A stretch of DNA of 64,000 nt, taken from NCBI GenBank assembly GCA_049649525.1, contig JBARZE010000016.1, positions 124,001-188,000 of the forward strand, read 5' to 3'. Source of the DNA: JAAURB01 sp049649525. GTDB lineage: Bacteria > Cyanobacteriota > Cyanobacteriia > Cyanobacteriales > Microcoleaceae. Made by a program: the position numbers and the translations under genes. The notes beneath the pieces are model-generated. The model made no database searches. It saw only the letters and a list, made by a program, of their open reading frames with translations, and was not told the origin of the DNA. Shown here piece after piece: positions 8,664-17,093 of this stretch (its first letter is position 1; every line of letters starts with the position of its first letter).

Positions 8664-8749
8664 CGGAGAGGGAGGGATTCGAACCCTCGTCAGAGAAACC
8701 CTGAACAGCATTTCCAGTGCTGCGCCTTCGACCGCTCGGCCACCTCTCC
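8664..8749 (-). tRNA. tRNA-Ser (anticodon GGA)
   Basis: An 86-nt class II tRNA on the minus strand. The acceptor stem GGAGAGG pairs with CCTCTCC and is followed by discriminator G. The D-arm GGCCGAGCGGTC, the anticodon loop CTGGAAA flanked by CAGCA/TGCTG, a long variable arm and the T-arm GAGGG-TTCGAAT-CCCTC are all readable. The GGA anticodon reads UCC and UCU serine codons. CCA is not encoded. Confidence 0.97.
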
Positions 8750-8941
8750 TAGTGGCTAATTTTTCAATTTTAACCACAGAATAAATATGATATCAGAACA
8801 CCTGTTAATTTTGCAACAGTTGAGAGAATAAAATTTTTCTAGGGGTTTAAAATTCGTTGGACAAACAATGGATCGACCTCGATATAATGGCACAGCAGCT
8901 ACAATTAACAGTGAGTTGAGTCAACTTGCACTAATTTTTTT

Positions 8942-9310
8942 ATGTCCCACTACCACACTGTCCGAATTCATCACCCCCAACAAAACCAGGACTATTGTGT
9001 TCAGGTGCCTGAAGACCGCTATATTCTACAAAGCGCTGAAAACCAAGGGGCAAACCTACCGTTTTCTTGTCGTAATGGCGCTTGTACGGCTTGTGCGGTA
9101 CGAGTCCTTTCAGGAGATTTGGCACAACCCGAGGCGATGGGACTGTCTCCGGAATTACAAAGTCAAGGCTATGCGTTGCTGTGTGTGAGTTATCCTCGTT
9201 CTGAGTTGGAAGTCGAAACCCAAGACGAAGATGAAGTATACGAACTTCAGTTTAGCCGCTACTTCGGCAAAGGCAAAGTGAGAACAGGTTTACCGCTAGA
9301 TGAAGATTAA
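8942..9310 (+). CDS. Plant-type [2Fe-2S] ferredoxin
   Basis: A 122-residue soluble electron carrier. The cluster ligands are Cys43, Cys48, Cys51 (F-S-C-R-N-G-A-C-T-A-C) and Cys81 (Y-A-L-L-C-V-S-Y-P), the C-x4-C-x2-C-x29-C spacing of plant-type ferredoxins. It has a short N-terminal and a roughly 30-residue C-terminal extension compared with the 97-99-residue PetF, placing it among the alternative ferredoxins rather than the main photosynthetic PetF. The electron partner is unknown. It is monocistronic: tRNA-Ser and cobK diverge upstream, and an intrinsic terminator follows. Confidence 0.92.
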   Translation: MSHYHTVRIHHPQQNQDYCVQVPEDRYILQSAENQGANLPFSCRNGACTACAVRVLSGDLAQPEAMGLSPELQSQGYALLCVSYPRSELEVETQDEDEVYELQFSRYFGKGKVRTGLPLDED

Positions 9311-9379
9311 AACTGCATAAGTTCCCCGACTCGAGAAATATGTCTGATTGAACAAATGGCCCTGAGTTGCAAGAAGTCT

Positions 9380-9409
9380 TCCCCTATTTTTCCTAAGTAG
9401 GGGATTTTT
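9380..9409 (+). terminator. Intrinsic terminator of the ferredoxin gene
   Basis: The stem TCCCCTA (9380-9386) pairs with TAGGGGA (9398-9404), with an 11-base loop, followed by TTTTTA. It lies 70 bases after the ferredoxin stop, between two convergent genes. Confidence 0.75.
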
Positions 9410-9441
9410 ATTATTGTTGTCGAATTACTGTTTATTAAATT

Positions 9442-12303
9442 TTATGAATCCGGATTATCTAATAGTTCTACAGTCCCTTGATAACCATCCACTCTGACTC
9501 GCTGTCCATCCTTAAAATAAGTCATTGCATTGGGAATATTCATTACAGCCGGAATTTGATATTCTCGAGCAATAATTGCACCATGAGAAAGTTGTCCTCC
9601 CACTTGTGAAATAATCGCTTTTGCGGTCAATAATAAAGGTGCCCAACCTGCATCAGTATAGGGAACAACTAAGATGAATTTTTCATGATCTGCTAAATTC
9701 ACAGATAAGTTGGGACAGACTTTAATAATTCCTTCCACACAACCGACACTGCTGGGAATTCCGACTAACTGATTCTCTTGATTGAGTTCAACCGCATCAG
9801 AAATAGATGATTGAGGTAGTATATTGCCATAAGCAACGGTGGGAACCGTTCGATTTTTATCTTGCTCAAACTGCTGACGGCGTTGAATAACTTTTGTTAA
9901 TAATGAACCTGAAGTATTATTTTGAATCCATTGCTGGATTTCAGAGTACTTTAAATAAAAAATATCTCCCGGCTGAGCTAAAATTCCTCCTGCGATCGCT
10001 TGCTCTTCAATCGCTAAAAAAGTCCATCGTAAATGAGCTAAAAGCTGACCATAAACCGATGCAATTTTTGCTTTCGTTAGGGTTTGTGGTTCACAATTTG
10101 ATAATCGCCATTTCTGTAAAAAACCTAACTGATTAGCTGCCGTTTTTTTAACTTTATTAGATTCATTTGTTGCCAATTTTAACAATAAATTTTTGAAAGT
10201 TTCAGCTTGTTCTCGCCAAGTCGGCACAGCAATATCGGTTCCCACTTCACTTAAATATCCGTAAGTTTCTAGCCAATTTTGAAACTGATTTTGCAAGGTT
10301 TGATTGTGCTGAAAAATATGTTGTAAACTGTCCTCACTTTTGAGATGAATTTGCTGTAATTGCTGAGCTAAATCTTGTAAGTCATTCATAGAAGCCACTT
10401 CAGGAGCCTTTTGAGTCGGTAGCCAATCTTGAGGAACTCGAAAAATTGCTTGTCGAATCGCTAGCCCAATCGGCCCTAAAATATTATAATAAGTAATAGG
10501 TTTGAGTAATTGTTGTATTTTCTCAACTCGTTCTAAAAGCTGTGGTAAAGACAACACAGTTGAGTTGATAATTTTAGTTTGATATTCTTGGTTGAACTGC
10601 TCTAATGCTGGAGAAAATAACTGTTTTTCATCCCCTTCAAATTCTTTAATAAGCTGTCGTTCTCGTTGAATCAGTCGCCACAACCCAGGTAAAGAAGCAC
10701 TCACTTTTTTTAACGGTGGTTTTCCCATTTTTTGTCCGCGCAACAAAAATTCTAATCCCTGTTCAGGTAATCCCATCATCCGAAAGATTTCACCCAACAA
10801 TGTCGCGTTAAAATAGGCATGGGAACCGAGTAAAGTAGCGGTTTCTGTAAAATCTAAATCAGCCGCTTTTTTACCTAAAACTACTGTAAAAATTTCTCCC
10901 CACACACCACAAGTTAAAGGACGATTAATTGACCAAGTTAAGGGTGGAATTACCCCCGGAATCACTTCTGCGGCAATTGTTCTTGTCCAAATGGGGCGTA
11001 AATTAGTAATCGGTCGGCTTTGTAAAATCCAGATTGTTTTCCCATCCCAACTCCACTCAATATCCTGGGGAATGCCATGATAAAATGCCTCAATTTTTTG
11101 GGCTGTCTCTACTAACTCAGTTATGACAGTTTGGGGTAAAATATCATTAGATTCAAGATAGCTCGAAGAATCAATTTCTACTTCTAAATGAACCGGAGTA
11201 ATTTGCCCGCCTACAACTGTTTCTGCCCCGCCCGGTAAAGCTTCTATCGTGACTTTGGCATTACCATCTAAGGGATTTCGACTAAACATCACCCCGGACA
11301 CTTCACCCTGCAAATAAGGCTGAATTAAGACCGCCATTTCCGCCTCAGCAATTGAACGCTGACGACGATAATTGACTGCTGCTTCTTCGTTATAAGACTG
11401 GCGACACTGTTCAATTGCCGATTGTAACTCTTGAGGAGAATGTACTGGCCCAATAGTTTCGTATTGTCCCGCCGCAGAGTTGGTATCGCTATCTTCTCCC
11501 ACCGCAGAAGAACGGACAATGAGGGGAAAATTGGACTCAGGAATAGAAACATCGGTTCTGATTGTGGTTGCCGGGACGACCCAACCCGGAAGGACATTGA
11601 ACCCCGCGCCTTTGAGTTGGCTGAGTCGGGCTGCTTTCTCACCACAGCGATGCACTTCTAGTTTGTTATCGAGAGATAGTAAGCCTTGTGTCATATATAA
11701 TTTCCAGTCATCACCCTGACGCAGATTAATCCACAATAATTCGAGGGCTAAGCCTGCTGCCAGAATGAGTTCCCAAATAGATAGAGGTTGTTGTTGGATA
11801 TAATGCCACAATCCTAACCAAATTGGCCCTGTTAAGACTCCCCAACGAACCCCACGCAGTCGCGCCTGAGTTGAGGTGAGGTGAGGGTTGAGTTGTCCGA
11901 TTTGCCAAATTAAATATCCGCTTAAGCCTGTGGTGAGGGTGGCAAGGGGAGAATAAAACAAAAATCCCCAAGTGGCGTTTGTTACTCCTCCTCCTTTTGT
12001 CAACAGGTAGCGTCCTGCAATTAATGCAGCGAGTCCGATTAATCCCAATGCGGGAAATTGAGGAAACCAAAATCGAGCCAGTAAAATAGGTGCGATCCCT
12101 CGTAGAATTTCTGTAAGAACAACTACAATTCCGCTGATGATTCCGCCTTGTTTGAAAGCCGCACTCACACTAACATTTCCAGTGCCAAATTGAGCTAAGT
12201 TTTTGCCAGATAAACGTTGAACGATAAAGCGAGTGATGGAAAGACTTCCTAAACTAAAACAAATCAGAATAAAAAAAAGCGTCGTCCACATCAGTTGTAT
12301 CAT
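9442..12303 (-). CDS. PlsY-like membrane domain fused to a PEP-synthase/rifampicin-phosphotransferase-like enzyme
   Basis: A 953-residue multidomain protein. Residues 1-205 are hydrophobic with several membrane spans and carry weakened PlsY (glycerol-3-phosphate acyltransferase) signatures: C-F-S-L-G-S-L then F-G-T-G-N near residues 15-43, L-T-K-G-G-G-V-T near 100, and N-L-R-Q-G-D-D near 195; the usual His before the glycine-rich motif is missing. Residues 210-435 form a PPDK/PEP-synthase ATP-binding domain (V-R-S-S-A-V-G-E-D, A-G-Q-Y-E-T, D-I-E-W-S-W, I-L-Q-S-R-P-I). The middle, about 435-845, is a helical region of unknown specificity. The C-terminal swivelling domain has the phosphohistidine motif G-G-Q-L-S-H-G-A-I-I-A-R-E with His907. 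Expected chemistry is ATP-driven phosphoryl transfer through His907 at the membrane; the acceptor is unknown. It follows kaiC by 142 bases on the same strand. Confidence 0.8.
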   Translation of the reverse strand: MIQLMWTTLFFILICFSLGSLSITRFIVQRLSGKNLAQFGTGNVSVSAAFKQGGIISGIVVVLTEILRGIAPILLARFWFPQFPALGLIGLAALIAGRYLLTKGGGVTNATWGFLFYSPLATLTTGLSGYLIWQIGQLNPHLTSTQARLRGVRWGVLTGPIWLGLWHYIQQQPLSIWELILAAGLALELLWINLRQGDDWKLYMTQGLLSLDNKLEVHRCGEKAARLSQLKGAGFNVLPGWVVPATTIRTDVSIPESNFPLIVRSSAVGEDSDTNSAAGQYETIGPVHSPQELQSAIEQCRQSYNEEAAVNYRRQRSIAEAEMAVLIQPYLQGEVSGVMFSRNPLDGNAKVTIEALPGGAETVVGGQITPVHLEVEIDSSSYLESNDILPQTVITELVETAQKIEAFYHGIPQDIEWSWDGKTIWILQSRPITNLRPIWTRTIAAEVIPGVIPPLTWSINRPLTCGVWGEIFTVVLGKKAADLDFTETATLLGSHAYFNATLLGEIFRMMGLPEQGLEFLLRGQKMGKPPLKKVSASLPGLWRLIQRERQLIKEFEGDEKQLFSPALEQFNQEYQTKIINSTVLSLPQLLERVEKIQQLLKPITYYNILGPIGLAIRQAIFRVPQDWLPTQKAPEVASMNDLQDLAQQLQQIHLKSEDSLQHIFQHNQTLQNQFQNWLETYGYLSEVGTDIAVPTWREQAETFKNLLLKLATNESNKVKKTAANQLGFLQKWRLSNCEPQTLTKAKIASVYGQLLAHLRWTFLAIEEQAIAGGILAQPGDIFYLKYSEIQQWIQNNTSGSLLTKVIQRRQQFEQDKNRTVPTVAYGNILPQSSISDAVELNQENQLVGIPSSVGCVEGIIKVCPNLSVNLADHEKFILVVPYTDAGWAPLLLTAKAIISQVGGQLSHGAIIAREYQIPAVMNIPNAMTYFKDGQRVRVDGYQGTVELLDNPDS

Positions 12304-12445
12304 TTCCTATAAAGGTAAATTCCGACTATTAACGACAAAATGTAATTTTAAATAAGTCAAATTATCGGATCTTAAATGAATTAAAATTAATTAAAGACAG
12401 ACTTTTATCTAATTTCATTAAAACCCATATCAACACGGTTTAAGT

Positions 12446-14011
12446 TTATATTTTTCCATCCATTTCATCATCACCCACTTTTTCAATAATCCGAGAGAGC
12501 TGACTTTTTTCATTAACTGCAATTCGGGTGGGAGAACCACTAATAATTCGTTCATAGTTCCGAAATGAATCCGTAATTTGTGGGCCGTGTTCATTGATTG
12601 TATATTCTCGAATACCTTTATCATGCCAAGAACCTCGCATTTTAAAGACATTAATAGCTCGGCACATTTCCCCTCCAATTTCTACATATTGCAGCATTAT
12701 AATTGAATCTGTAATTGTTGAAACATGAGAATCGGTAATTGAATGAGACCCCATAAACTGATCGGTTGTATTAGTGAAAAATCCAGTAATTTCTTCTTGT
12801 TTTGCATATCCTGTTACCCCAATCACAAACTGTCTAAATGCATTTTGGCTCACTCCTCGTGCTAGTGCAGATAAAGAGTCTATGGCAATTCTAGAAGGTT
12901 TAAATTCAGAAATCTCCGATTTAATCATTTGTAAATGATCTTCTACTCCGGCTGATTCTGGGTAACTACACAAGATTTTTAGTAATCCTTGACGTTCCAT
13001 TCCTTCAAAATCAATTCCCCAAGAATTAGCATTTCTTAAAAGTTGAGCGCGGGATTCTTCATACGCAAATAAAATTGCCCGTTCTCCATTTTGACAAGCA
13101 TTTTTAATAAAAATACTAACCAGTAACGTTTTACCCGTTCCAGTTGCGCCTGTTGCGAGGATAATTGAATCTTTAAAGAAACCACCGCCACACATTTCAT
13201 CTAATGTTTTATCACCGGAGGAAACTCGAGTATTAGATGAACGCTGAGTTAAACGCATTGCACCAAGCGGAAAGATACTCACTCCATTATTTGTAATGGT
13301 AAAAGGATACTCTCCTTTCATGTGAGTTGTGCCTCTAAGTTTCAATATTTCTACGGTTCGACGACGGCGTTCTCCTTCTAAAACATTACGAAGAATAATC
13401 ACATTATCTGATACAAATTCTTCCACACCAAATCGAGCCACTAAGCCATATTCTGCTTCTCGTTCTGTCGTCATTACAGTGGTTGCACCCACTTTCTTAA
13501 GACGCGCTACTAAGCGAAAAATCTCTCGCCGAACCACTCCTGCTGCATCATATTGTTGAAAAACGGCTGTCACAGAATCAATCGAAACTCGCTTCGCTTT
13601 ATACTTCCGAATAGCATATTGAATCCGTTCAATTAAGGCAGATAAATCAAAATTACCGACAATATCTTGTCCTTCAGGATCGGGAGAGGCATCTAAAATA
13701 AACAGCTTCCCAAGTTCGACTAATTTTTGTAAATCCCAACCGAAACTGTAAGCATTTTTAATAATATCATTAGGGGCTTCTTCAAATGTCACAAAAATCC
13801 CCGGCTCATCAAAATGAACAATTCCATTGTATATAAATTGCACAGCAAATAAAGTTTTACCCGTTCCAGAAGTCCCACTCACTAATGTTGTTCTTCCGGT
13901 TGGCATTCCACCGTGACTGACATCATCAAATCCCTCAATCAAGGTACGAATTTTTTGTACACTGATGAGTTTGCGTCCGTCTTGAATTTCTTCTGTGCTG
14001 TTCTCACTCAT
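12446..14011 (-). CDS. kaiC: Circadian clock ATPase/autokinase KaiC
   Basis: The central oscillator protein, 521 residues, with two RecA-like domains that assemble as a hexamer. CI has Walker A G-T-S-G-T-G-K-T (46-53) and catalytic Glu77/Glu78; CII has G-A-T-G-T-G-K-T (288-295) and Glu318/Glu319. The phosphorylation sites fall at Ser431 and Thr432 (H-V-S-T-I-T), the same numbers as in Synechococcus elongatus, so the sequence is collinear with the model protein. The C-terminal tail (about 490-521), which KaiA binds, is present. Everything needed for a phosphorylation rhythm appears intact. Third gene of the kaiABC group, with a 205-base gap after kaiB that contains a 20-bp palindrome. Confidence 0.98.
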   Translation of the reverse strand: MSENSTEEIQDGRKLISVQKIRTLIEGFDDVSHGGMPTGRTTLVSGTSGTGKTLFAVQFIYNGIVHFDEPGIFVTFEEAPNDIIKNAYSFGWDLQKLVELGKLFILDASPDPEGQDIVGNFDLSALIERIQYAIRKYKAKRVSIDSVTAVFQQYDAAGVVRREIFRLVARLKKVGATTVMTTEREAEYGLVARFGVEEFVSDNVIILRNVLEGERRRRTVEILKLRGTTHMKGEYPFTITNNGVSIFPLGAMRLTQRSSNTRVSSGDKTLDEMCGGGFFKDSIILATGATGTGKTLLVSIFIKNACQNGERAILFAYEESRAQLLRNANSWGIDFEGMERQGLLKILCSYPESAGVEDHLQMIKSEISEFKPSRIAIDSLSALARGVSQNAFRQFVIGVTGYAKQEEITGFFTNTTDQFMGSHSITDSHVSTITDSIIMLQYVEIGGEMCRAINVFKMRGSWHDKGIREYTINEHGPQITDSFRNYERIISGSPTRIAVNEKSQLSRIIEKVGDDEMDGKI

Positions 14012-14050
14012 AATTGCTGTGAAGAATTTTTTACTTCAAACGAAAGTTAA

Positions 14051-14070
14051 TAAATCTATTGATAGATTTA
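14051..14070. promoter_or_regulatory. 20-bp inverted repeat upstream of kaiC
   Basis: TAAATCTAT (14051-14059), a TG spacer and ATAGATTTA (14062-14070) form a perfect dyad of 9-bp arms, 40-59 bases upstream of the kaiC ATG. The 2-base spacer rules out a stable RNA hairpin with full arms and favours a protein-binding site. The regulator is unknown. Confidence 0.5.
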
Positions 14071-14216
14071 GCATAAAATAGGACGGTGCTGCCAGTCATA
14101 ATTTAAATTAAGTTTAAAGCGGTCAATCAAATATATGGAAAGTACTTCTATAATTCTCTAGCGATCCCCTTGTAAAAGGTCGTATGTCCATCTCCGGTTG
14201 CTCAAAAATTAGACCA

Positions 14217-14528
14217 TCAATTCGCTTCCTCGTCACTGAGCTCCTCATACAGTAAATCTAAGCCAATTAGCACTCTCTCACGATCTGAGAGATCTCCAAT
14301 AATTTTACGAACTGGAGGCGGTAAAATCTTAGACAATGTTGGGGTTGCTAAAATTTTGTCCTCTTCGGCTAACTGGGGATTTTTCAGAACATCAATCACT
14401 TTCAAAGCGTACACACCTTGAAATTCTTTTTCAAGGATATCTTTGAGGGTTTTCAATGCTCGGACTGAGTTAGGAGTATTCCCAGCAACATAGAGTTTGA
14501 GGACATAGGTTTTCTTTAAGGGACTCAT
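14217..14528 (-). CDS. kaiB: Circadian clock protein KaiB
   Basis: A 103-residue thioredoxin-like, fold-switching protein that binds phosphorylated KaiC and sequesters KaiA during the dephosphorylation phase. The sequence is canonical: K-T-Y-V-L-K-L-Y-V-A-G-N-T-P-N-S, then V-Y-A-L-K-V-I-D-V-L-K-N-P-Q-L-A-E, A-T-P-T-L and the P-P-P-V-R-K-I-I-G-D-L-S segment, with a short acidic C-terminus. Length is within one residue of the model KaiB. The gap to kaiA is 276 bases and to kaiC 205 bases; both are wide enough for separate promoters, whereas kaiBC is more closely spaced in many cyanobacteria. Confidence 0.98.
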   Translation of the reverse strand: MSPLKKTYVLKLYVAGNTPNSVRALKTLKDILEKEFQGVYALKVIDVLKNPQLAEEDKILATPTLSKILPPPVRKIIGDLSDRERVLIGLDLLYEELSDEEAN

Positions 14529-14574
14529 AGAAGTTCATGTACGACGAGGTATTTTATAATCACTTGAGCATCAG

Positions 14575-14598
14575 TTAGGCGTTTTTAACGAGTCCTAA
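14575..14598 (-). promoter_or_regulatory. Hairpin in the kaiB leader
   Basis: TTAGG pairs with CCTAA around an inner CGTT/AACG stem with a three-base loop and a three-base bulge. It lies 47-70 bases upstream of the kaiB ATG in the kaiA-kaiB gap. It could be an attenuator, an RNA-processing site or an operator; no U-tract follows, so simple termination is unlikely. Confidence 0.4.
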
Positions 14599-14804
14599 GT
14601 TACCCTGCCAGATGACAAGCCATTTAGTCAATATCAACTTAGCGCCAGTCGTCTCGTTTTTGGTGTTACCTCAAATCAAGAATTCATATTCCTAAATTTC
14701 AGAACAGACTATAATTACTATACAATTACCGAAAAAATTGTAATTAAATTTCAAGTTATTTTAATTTTAAGCAAATTAATTGATCCTTAAATCACCCATA
14801 AAAG

Positions 14805-15782
14805 CTATGACTCATTTGGGATTGAGCGTCGATACATTTCACAAACATGAGCCATCACATCAATTAAGGTTAAGCGATAATCAAGCAATAGTTCTTCGCT
14901 ACGCCCTTCCAACTTTAACTGCTTGGACAATTGATCCATTAACTCCATGTGAATCTCGACCACTCGACTAATGGGAAGATCTGCAAAGAATGCTATATTA
15001 ACATACTCATCTATTTTTTGATTGAGATCGGGGTCTTTTGAAAAATAATTTAAAACAATTTGACGATATTTCGATTTCAGTTGATCGAGTAAATCCTGGC
15101 GGTCTGTTGCAGACAGATTTCTCAGAAAGTTGCGGGAATTTCTCTTATAATACACACCAAGGTATCCTAATCGCTCATGCAATTTTTCAGCGAGTCGCCG
15201 CTGTTGAGATTCAATAAAGCGGGTTAATTCAGTCGGCTTCTCGAGTTGTGATGATGAAATATCCCAGCGAGTCGTGACTGCATGGGTGACAAATTTTCGG
15301 ATCGCTTGATCGATGTAATAATCAATGCGATCGAGTTGATTAACGTCAATTTCTACTTCATTGGAGTGATAAACAAAATTAGTATTAGATTCAGTTGCCA
15401 ACGTTCCTTTCTTGGGGTCTAAAGTAGAGGCTTCTACAACTGTTTGCTCGTCTGAAGCTGACTTTCGATTCACCACAACAATGGGTAGAAAAATATACTG
15501 TTGCTGGAGTTGATCTGCTAAAAAAACAAAGTCCTCACTATTCTCGATCACTAAGCAATCAACCTGATGATGTTCCTCTACAACATACTGGACTAATTGT
15601 GTAATTGAGGTAATTTTTGTTAAAGCATAGCGCCCCTGTTGTATATTTGCTATCACACCGTTGTTTAAGCTCTTAGAAGGTGCATAAACACAGAGCAATA
15701 TCTGAGGATTCTGAATGACAGAAGAATTTTTAGTCAAGTTGTCTACTTTAGAATCACTTTGCGATCCTGTCTCCCTCTCCAT
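14805..15782 (-). CDS. kaiA: Circadian clock protein KaiA, full length
   Basis: Activator of KaiC autophosphorylation, 325 residues. The N-terminal pseudo-receiver domain (about 28-165) starts Q-I-L-L-C-V-Y-A-P and contains D-C-L-V-I-E and P-I-V-V-V-N. The C-terminal four-helix dimerisation and KaiC-binding domain (about 200-320) has R-R-L-A-E-K-L-H-E-R-L-G-Y-L-G-V-Y-Y-K-R and F-F-A-D-L-P-I-S-R-V-V-E-I-H-M. This is a long KaiA, not the short C-terminal-only form of some heterocyst formers; it exceeds the 284-residue S. elongatus protein mainly by about 25 extra N-terminal residues and an insert near 105-130. No other ATG is available near the domain start, so the start is likely right. Confidence 0.96.
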   Translation of the reverse strand: MERETGSQSDSKVDNLTKNSSVIQNPQILLCVYAPSKSLNNGVIANIQQGRYALTKITSITQLVQYVVEEHHQVDCLVIENSEDFVFLADQLQQQYIFLPIVVVNRKSASDEQTVVEASTLDPKKGTLATESNTNFVYHSNEVEIDVNQLDRIDYYIDQAIRKFVTHAVTTRWDISSSQLEKPTELTRFIESQQRRLAEKLHERLGYLGVYYKRNSRNFLRNLSATDRQDLLDQLKSKYRQIVLNYFSKDPDLNQKIDEYVNIAFFADLPISRVVEIHMELMDQLSKQLKLEGRSEELLLDYRLTLIDVMAHVCEMYRRSIPNES

Positions 15783-16060
15783 TACTAATATTTTGAGAGC
15801 CTACGTCACTATATTTGACATATGGTAACAAATCTTAACTATTTTTTTTAAAAATTTAATCAGCAATTTTGGCCTCTGCTGATGCTACGTTATTTAACGA
15901 GACGATGGCCGATACTTTCTCAAACAAAGCTCAAAGGATGGAAGTTAGACGATTGAAGGGTTTTCAGTCATTTAATCTAACCTGTCTGGCCTTCGACGAA
16001 ATGAGCTGTGTTTGCCATCGGATAGCTCTCAAAATCATCTCAACTTCCTAAAAATGGCGA

Positions 16061-16076
16061 TACGGGCAAGCCCGTA
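16061..16076. repeat. Perfect inverted repeat TACGGGC-AA-GCCCGTA
   Basis: Seven-bp arms with a two-base spacer, GC-rich in AT-rich surroundings, in the 320-bp gap between kaiA and the small conserved gene upstream. It sits 28 bases beyond that gene's stop, so it may assist termination of it or be a short interspersed palindrome. The rest of the gap (15783-16104) shows no gene. Confidence 0.5.
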
Positions 16077-16104
16077 CTTGGCACGTATCACCAACGGTTC
16101 GATA

Positions 16105-16323
16105 TCAGTAAGCTAAAGTTTCTAAAGTTTCTCGTAGATAGCATTGAACTTGCTCATCCAAACTCAAAGATGGAAAGCCATCAACCGTGTGTTGTTCTAG
16201 CTGCCACCGTTGAAAACCAGAACTAGCGGCGATGGCGTGTTTTAAATTTTGCCAGATTTGAGAATCTTCTGACCAGTTAGCTGCCATATTTTGTGAGGAA
16301 ACTTGAGAAGTTGAGTAGGTCAT
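16105..16323 (-). CDS. Small conserved-looking hypothetical protein, 72 residues
   Basis: From the chosen ATG the protein is M-T-Y-S-T-S-Q-V-S-S..., with a core I-W-x-x-L-K-x-A-I-A-A-S-S-G-F-x-R-W, then D-E-Q-V-Q-C-Y-L-R-E-T-L-E-T-L-A-Y at the C-terminus. The helical segments with the S-G-F-Q-R-W motif look conserved and remind me of short cyanobacterial hypothetical proteins, but I cannot name a family. An upstream in-frame start would add 35 residues of low-complexity character, which I judge unlikely. It lies upstream of kaiA on the same strand with a 320-base gap and so is probably a separate transcript. Confidence 0.6.
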   Translation of the reverse strand: MTYSTSQVSSQNMAANWSEDSQIWQNLKHAIAASSGFQRWQLEQHTVDGFPSLSLDEQVQCYLRETLETLAY

Positions 16324-16787
16324 TATTTGTATATCTACTAATATATCAACACCATCACTATCAGCAACTGCTGAACGATCATATTTGGAGCATTGTCCCC
16401 AAAGTAGATTGACTAATGATGAAATCAATCTCTGATATTACTTCTATTGTTACAAATCTTGGGCAAAAATACCTGTAGCCCAGCTTACCTTTTGTCGTTT
16501 GAGGAGAAAACCTCAAATCCGGGCTAATGGATCAATTGTAACTCGACTGGCGATCCTCGCTCGATTACTCTCCACCGTTCAAACCCGATCGACAAGCATA
16601 GATTCAGTTTTGTCCATCATACGTAGCCTACTAGGTACAGTTTACACACCACTTCCGATGTATATAAGCTTGTATAGAAGCGTTCCTAGAGTACAAATTG
16701 CTGCAACTCACTGAAAATAAAACATACAAAAATAGGGGAGCCTATCATCCCCTTGTTTACTATAGAGATACTGCTCTAAAGTAATAA
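16324..16787. other. Intergenic region, no gene recognised
   Basis: An open frame at 16499-16714 is arginine/serine-rich with a TTG start and no family features, so I treat it as non-coding. The promoter of the 72-residue gene should be at its left edge. No strong hairpin was seen. Confidence 0.45.
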
Positions 16788-17093
16788 TTATCCAGCCGTT
16801 ACATCAATCACAGTATCAGTTGCGGTTGTCGTTTCAGCATTATTCCCATTGGCTTCGACATTCTCACGCTGACGACGATTCAACTGTTCTAACATTAATC
16901 CTGAAAGCTCACTCACCAACAGAGTCGCCACTATCCCATCATCAATCCAACCTAAGATAGGAATAAAGTCCGGAGCGATATCAATCGGACTAAATAGGTA
17001 AAGCAGTGTACCCGCAATTAAGAGCCAACGATACTTCGTATGGCGCAGGGTTTGACGATACCAAGTGTAGAAAGATTCAACTAAGTTTTTCAT
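16788..17093 (-). CDS. DUF1232 (YkvA-like) small membrane protein
   Basis: 101 residues. The DUF1232 core H-T-K-Y-R-W-L-L-I-A-G-T-L-L-Y-L-F-S-P-I-D, then I-A-P-D-F-I-P-I-L-G-W-I-D-D-G spans about 18-60 and includes a membrane helix. The following V-A-T-L-L-V-S-E-L helix leads to a polar, Thr/Asn-rich C-terminal tail. The SP-x-D-x-x-P-D-x-x-P signature is diagnostic. The family has no firm biochemical role. The gene stands alone, with long gaps on both sides. Confidence 0.88.
   Translation of the reverse strand: MKNLVESFYTWYRQTLRHTKYRWLLIAGTLLYLFSPIDIAPDFIPILGWIDDGIVATLLVSELSGLMLEQLNRRQRENVEANGNNAETTTATDTVIDVTAG

Noticed and set aside
8868..9188. 106-codon frame overlapping the ferredoxin gene
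   Set aside because: It overlaps the clear ferredoxin in another frame and has no protein-family character.
11325..12070. Several frames of about 75-115 codons on both strands inside the PlsY/PEP fusion gene
   Set aside because: All lie within the well-supported 953-codon gene and have no family features.
16499..16714. 71-codon open frame
   Set aside because: TTG start, Arg/Ser-rich composition and no family features; the region looks non-coding.
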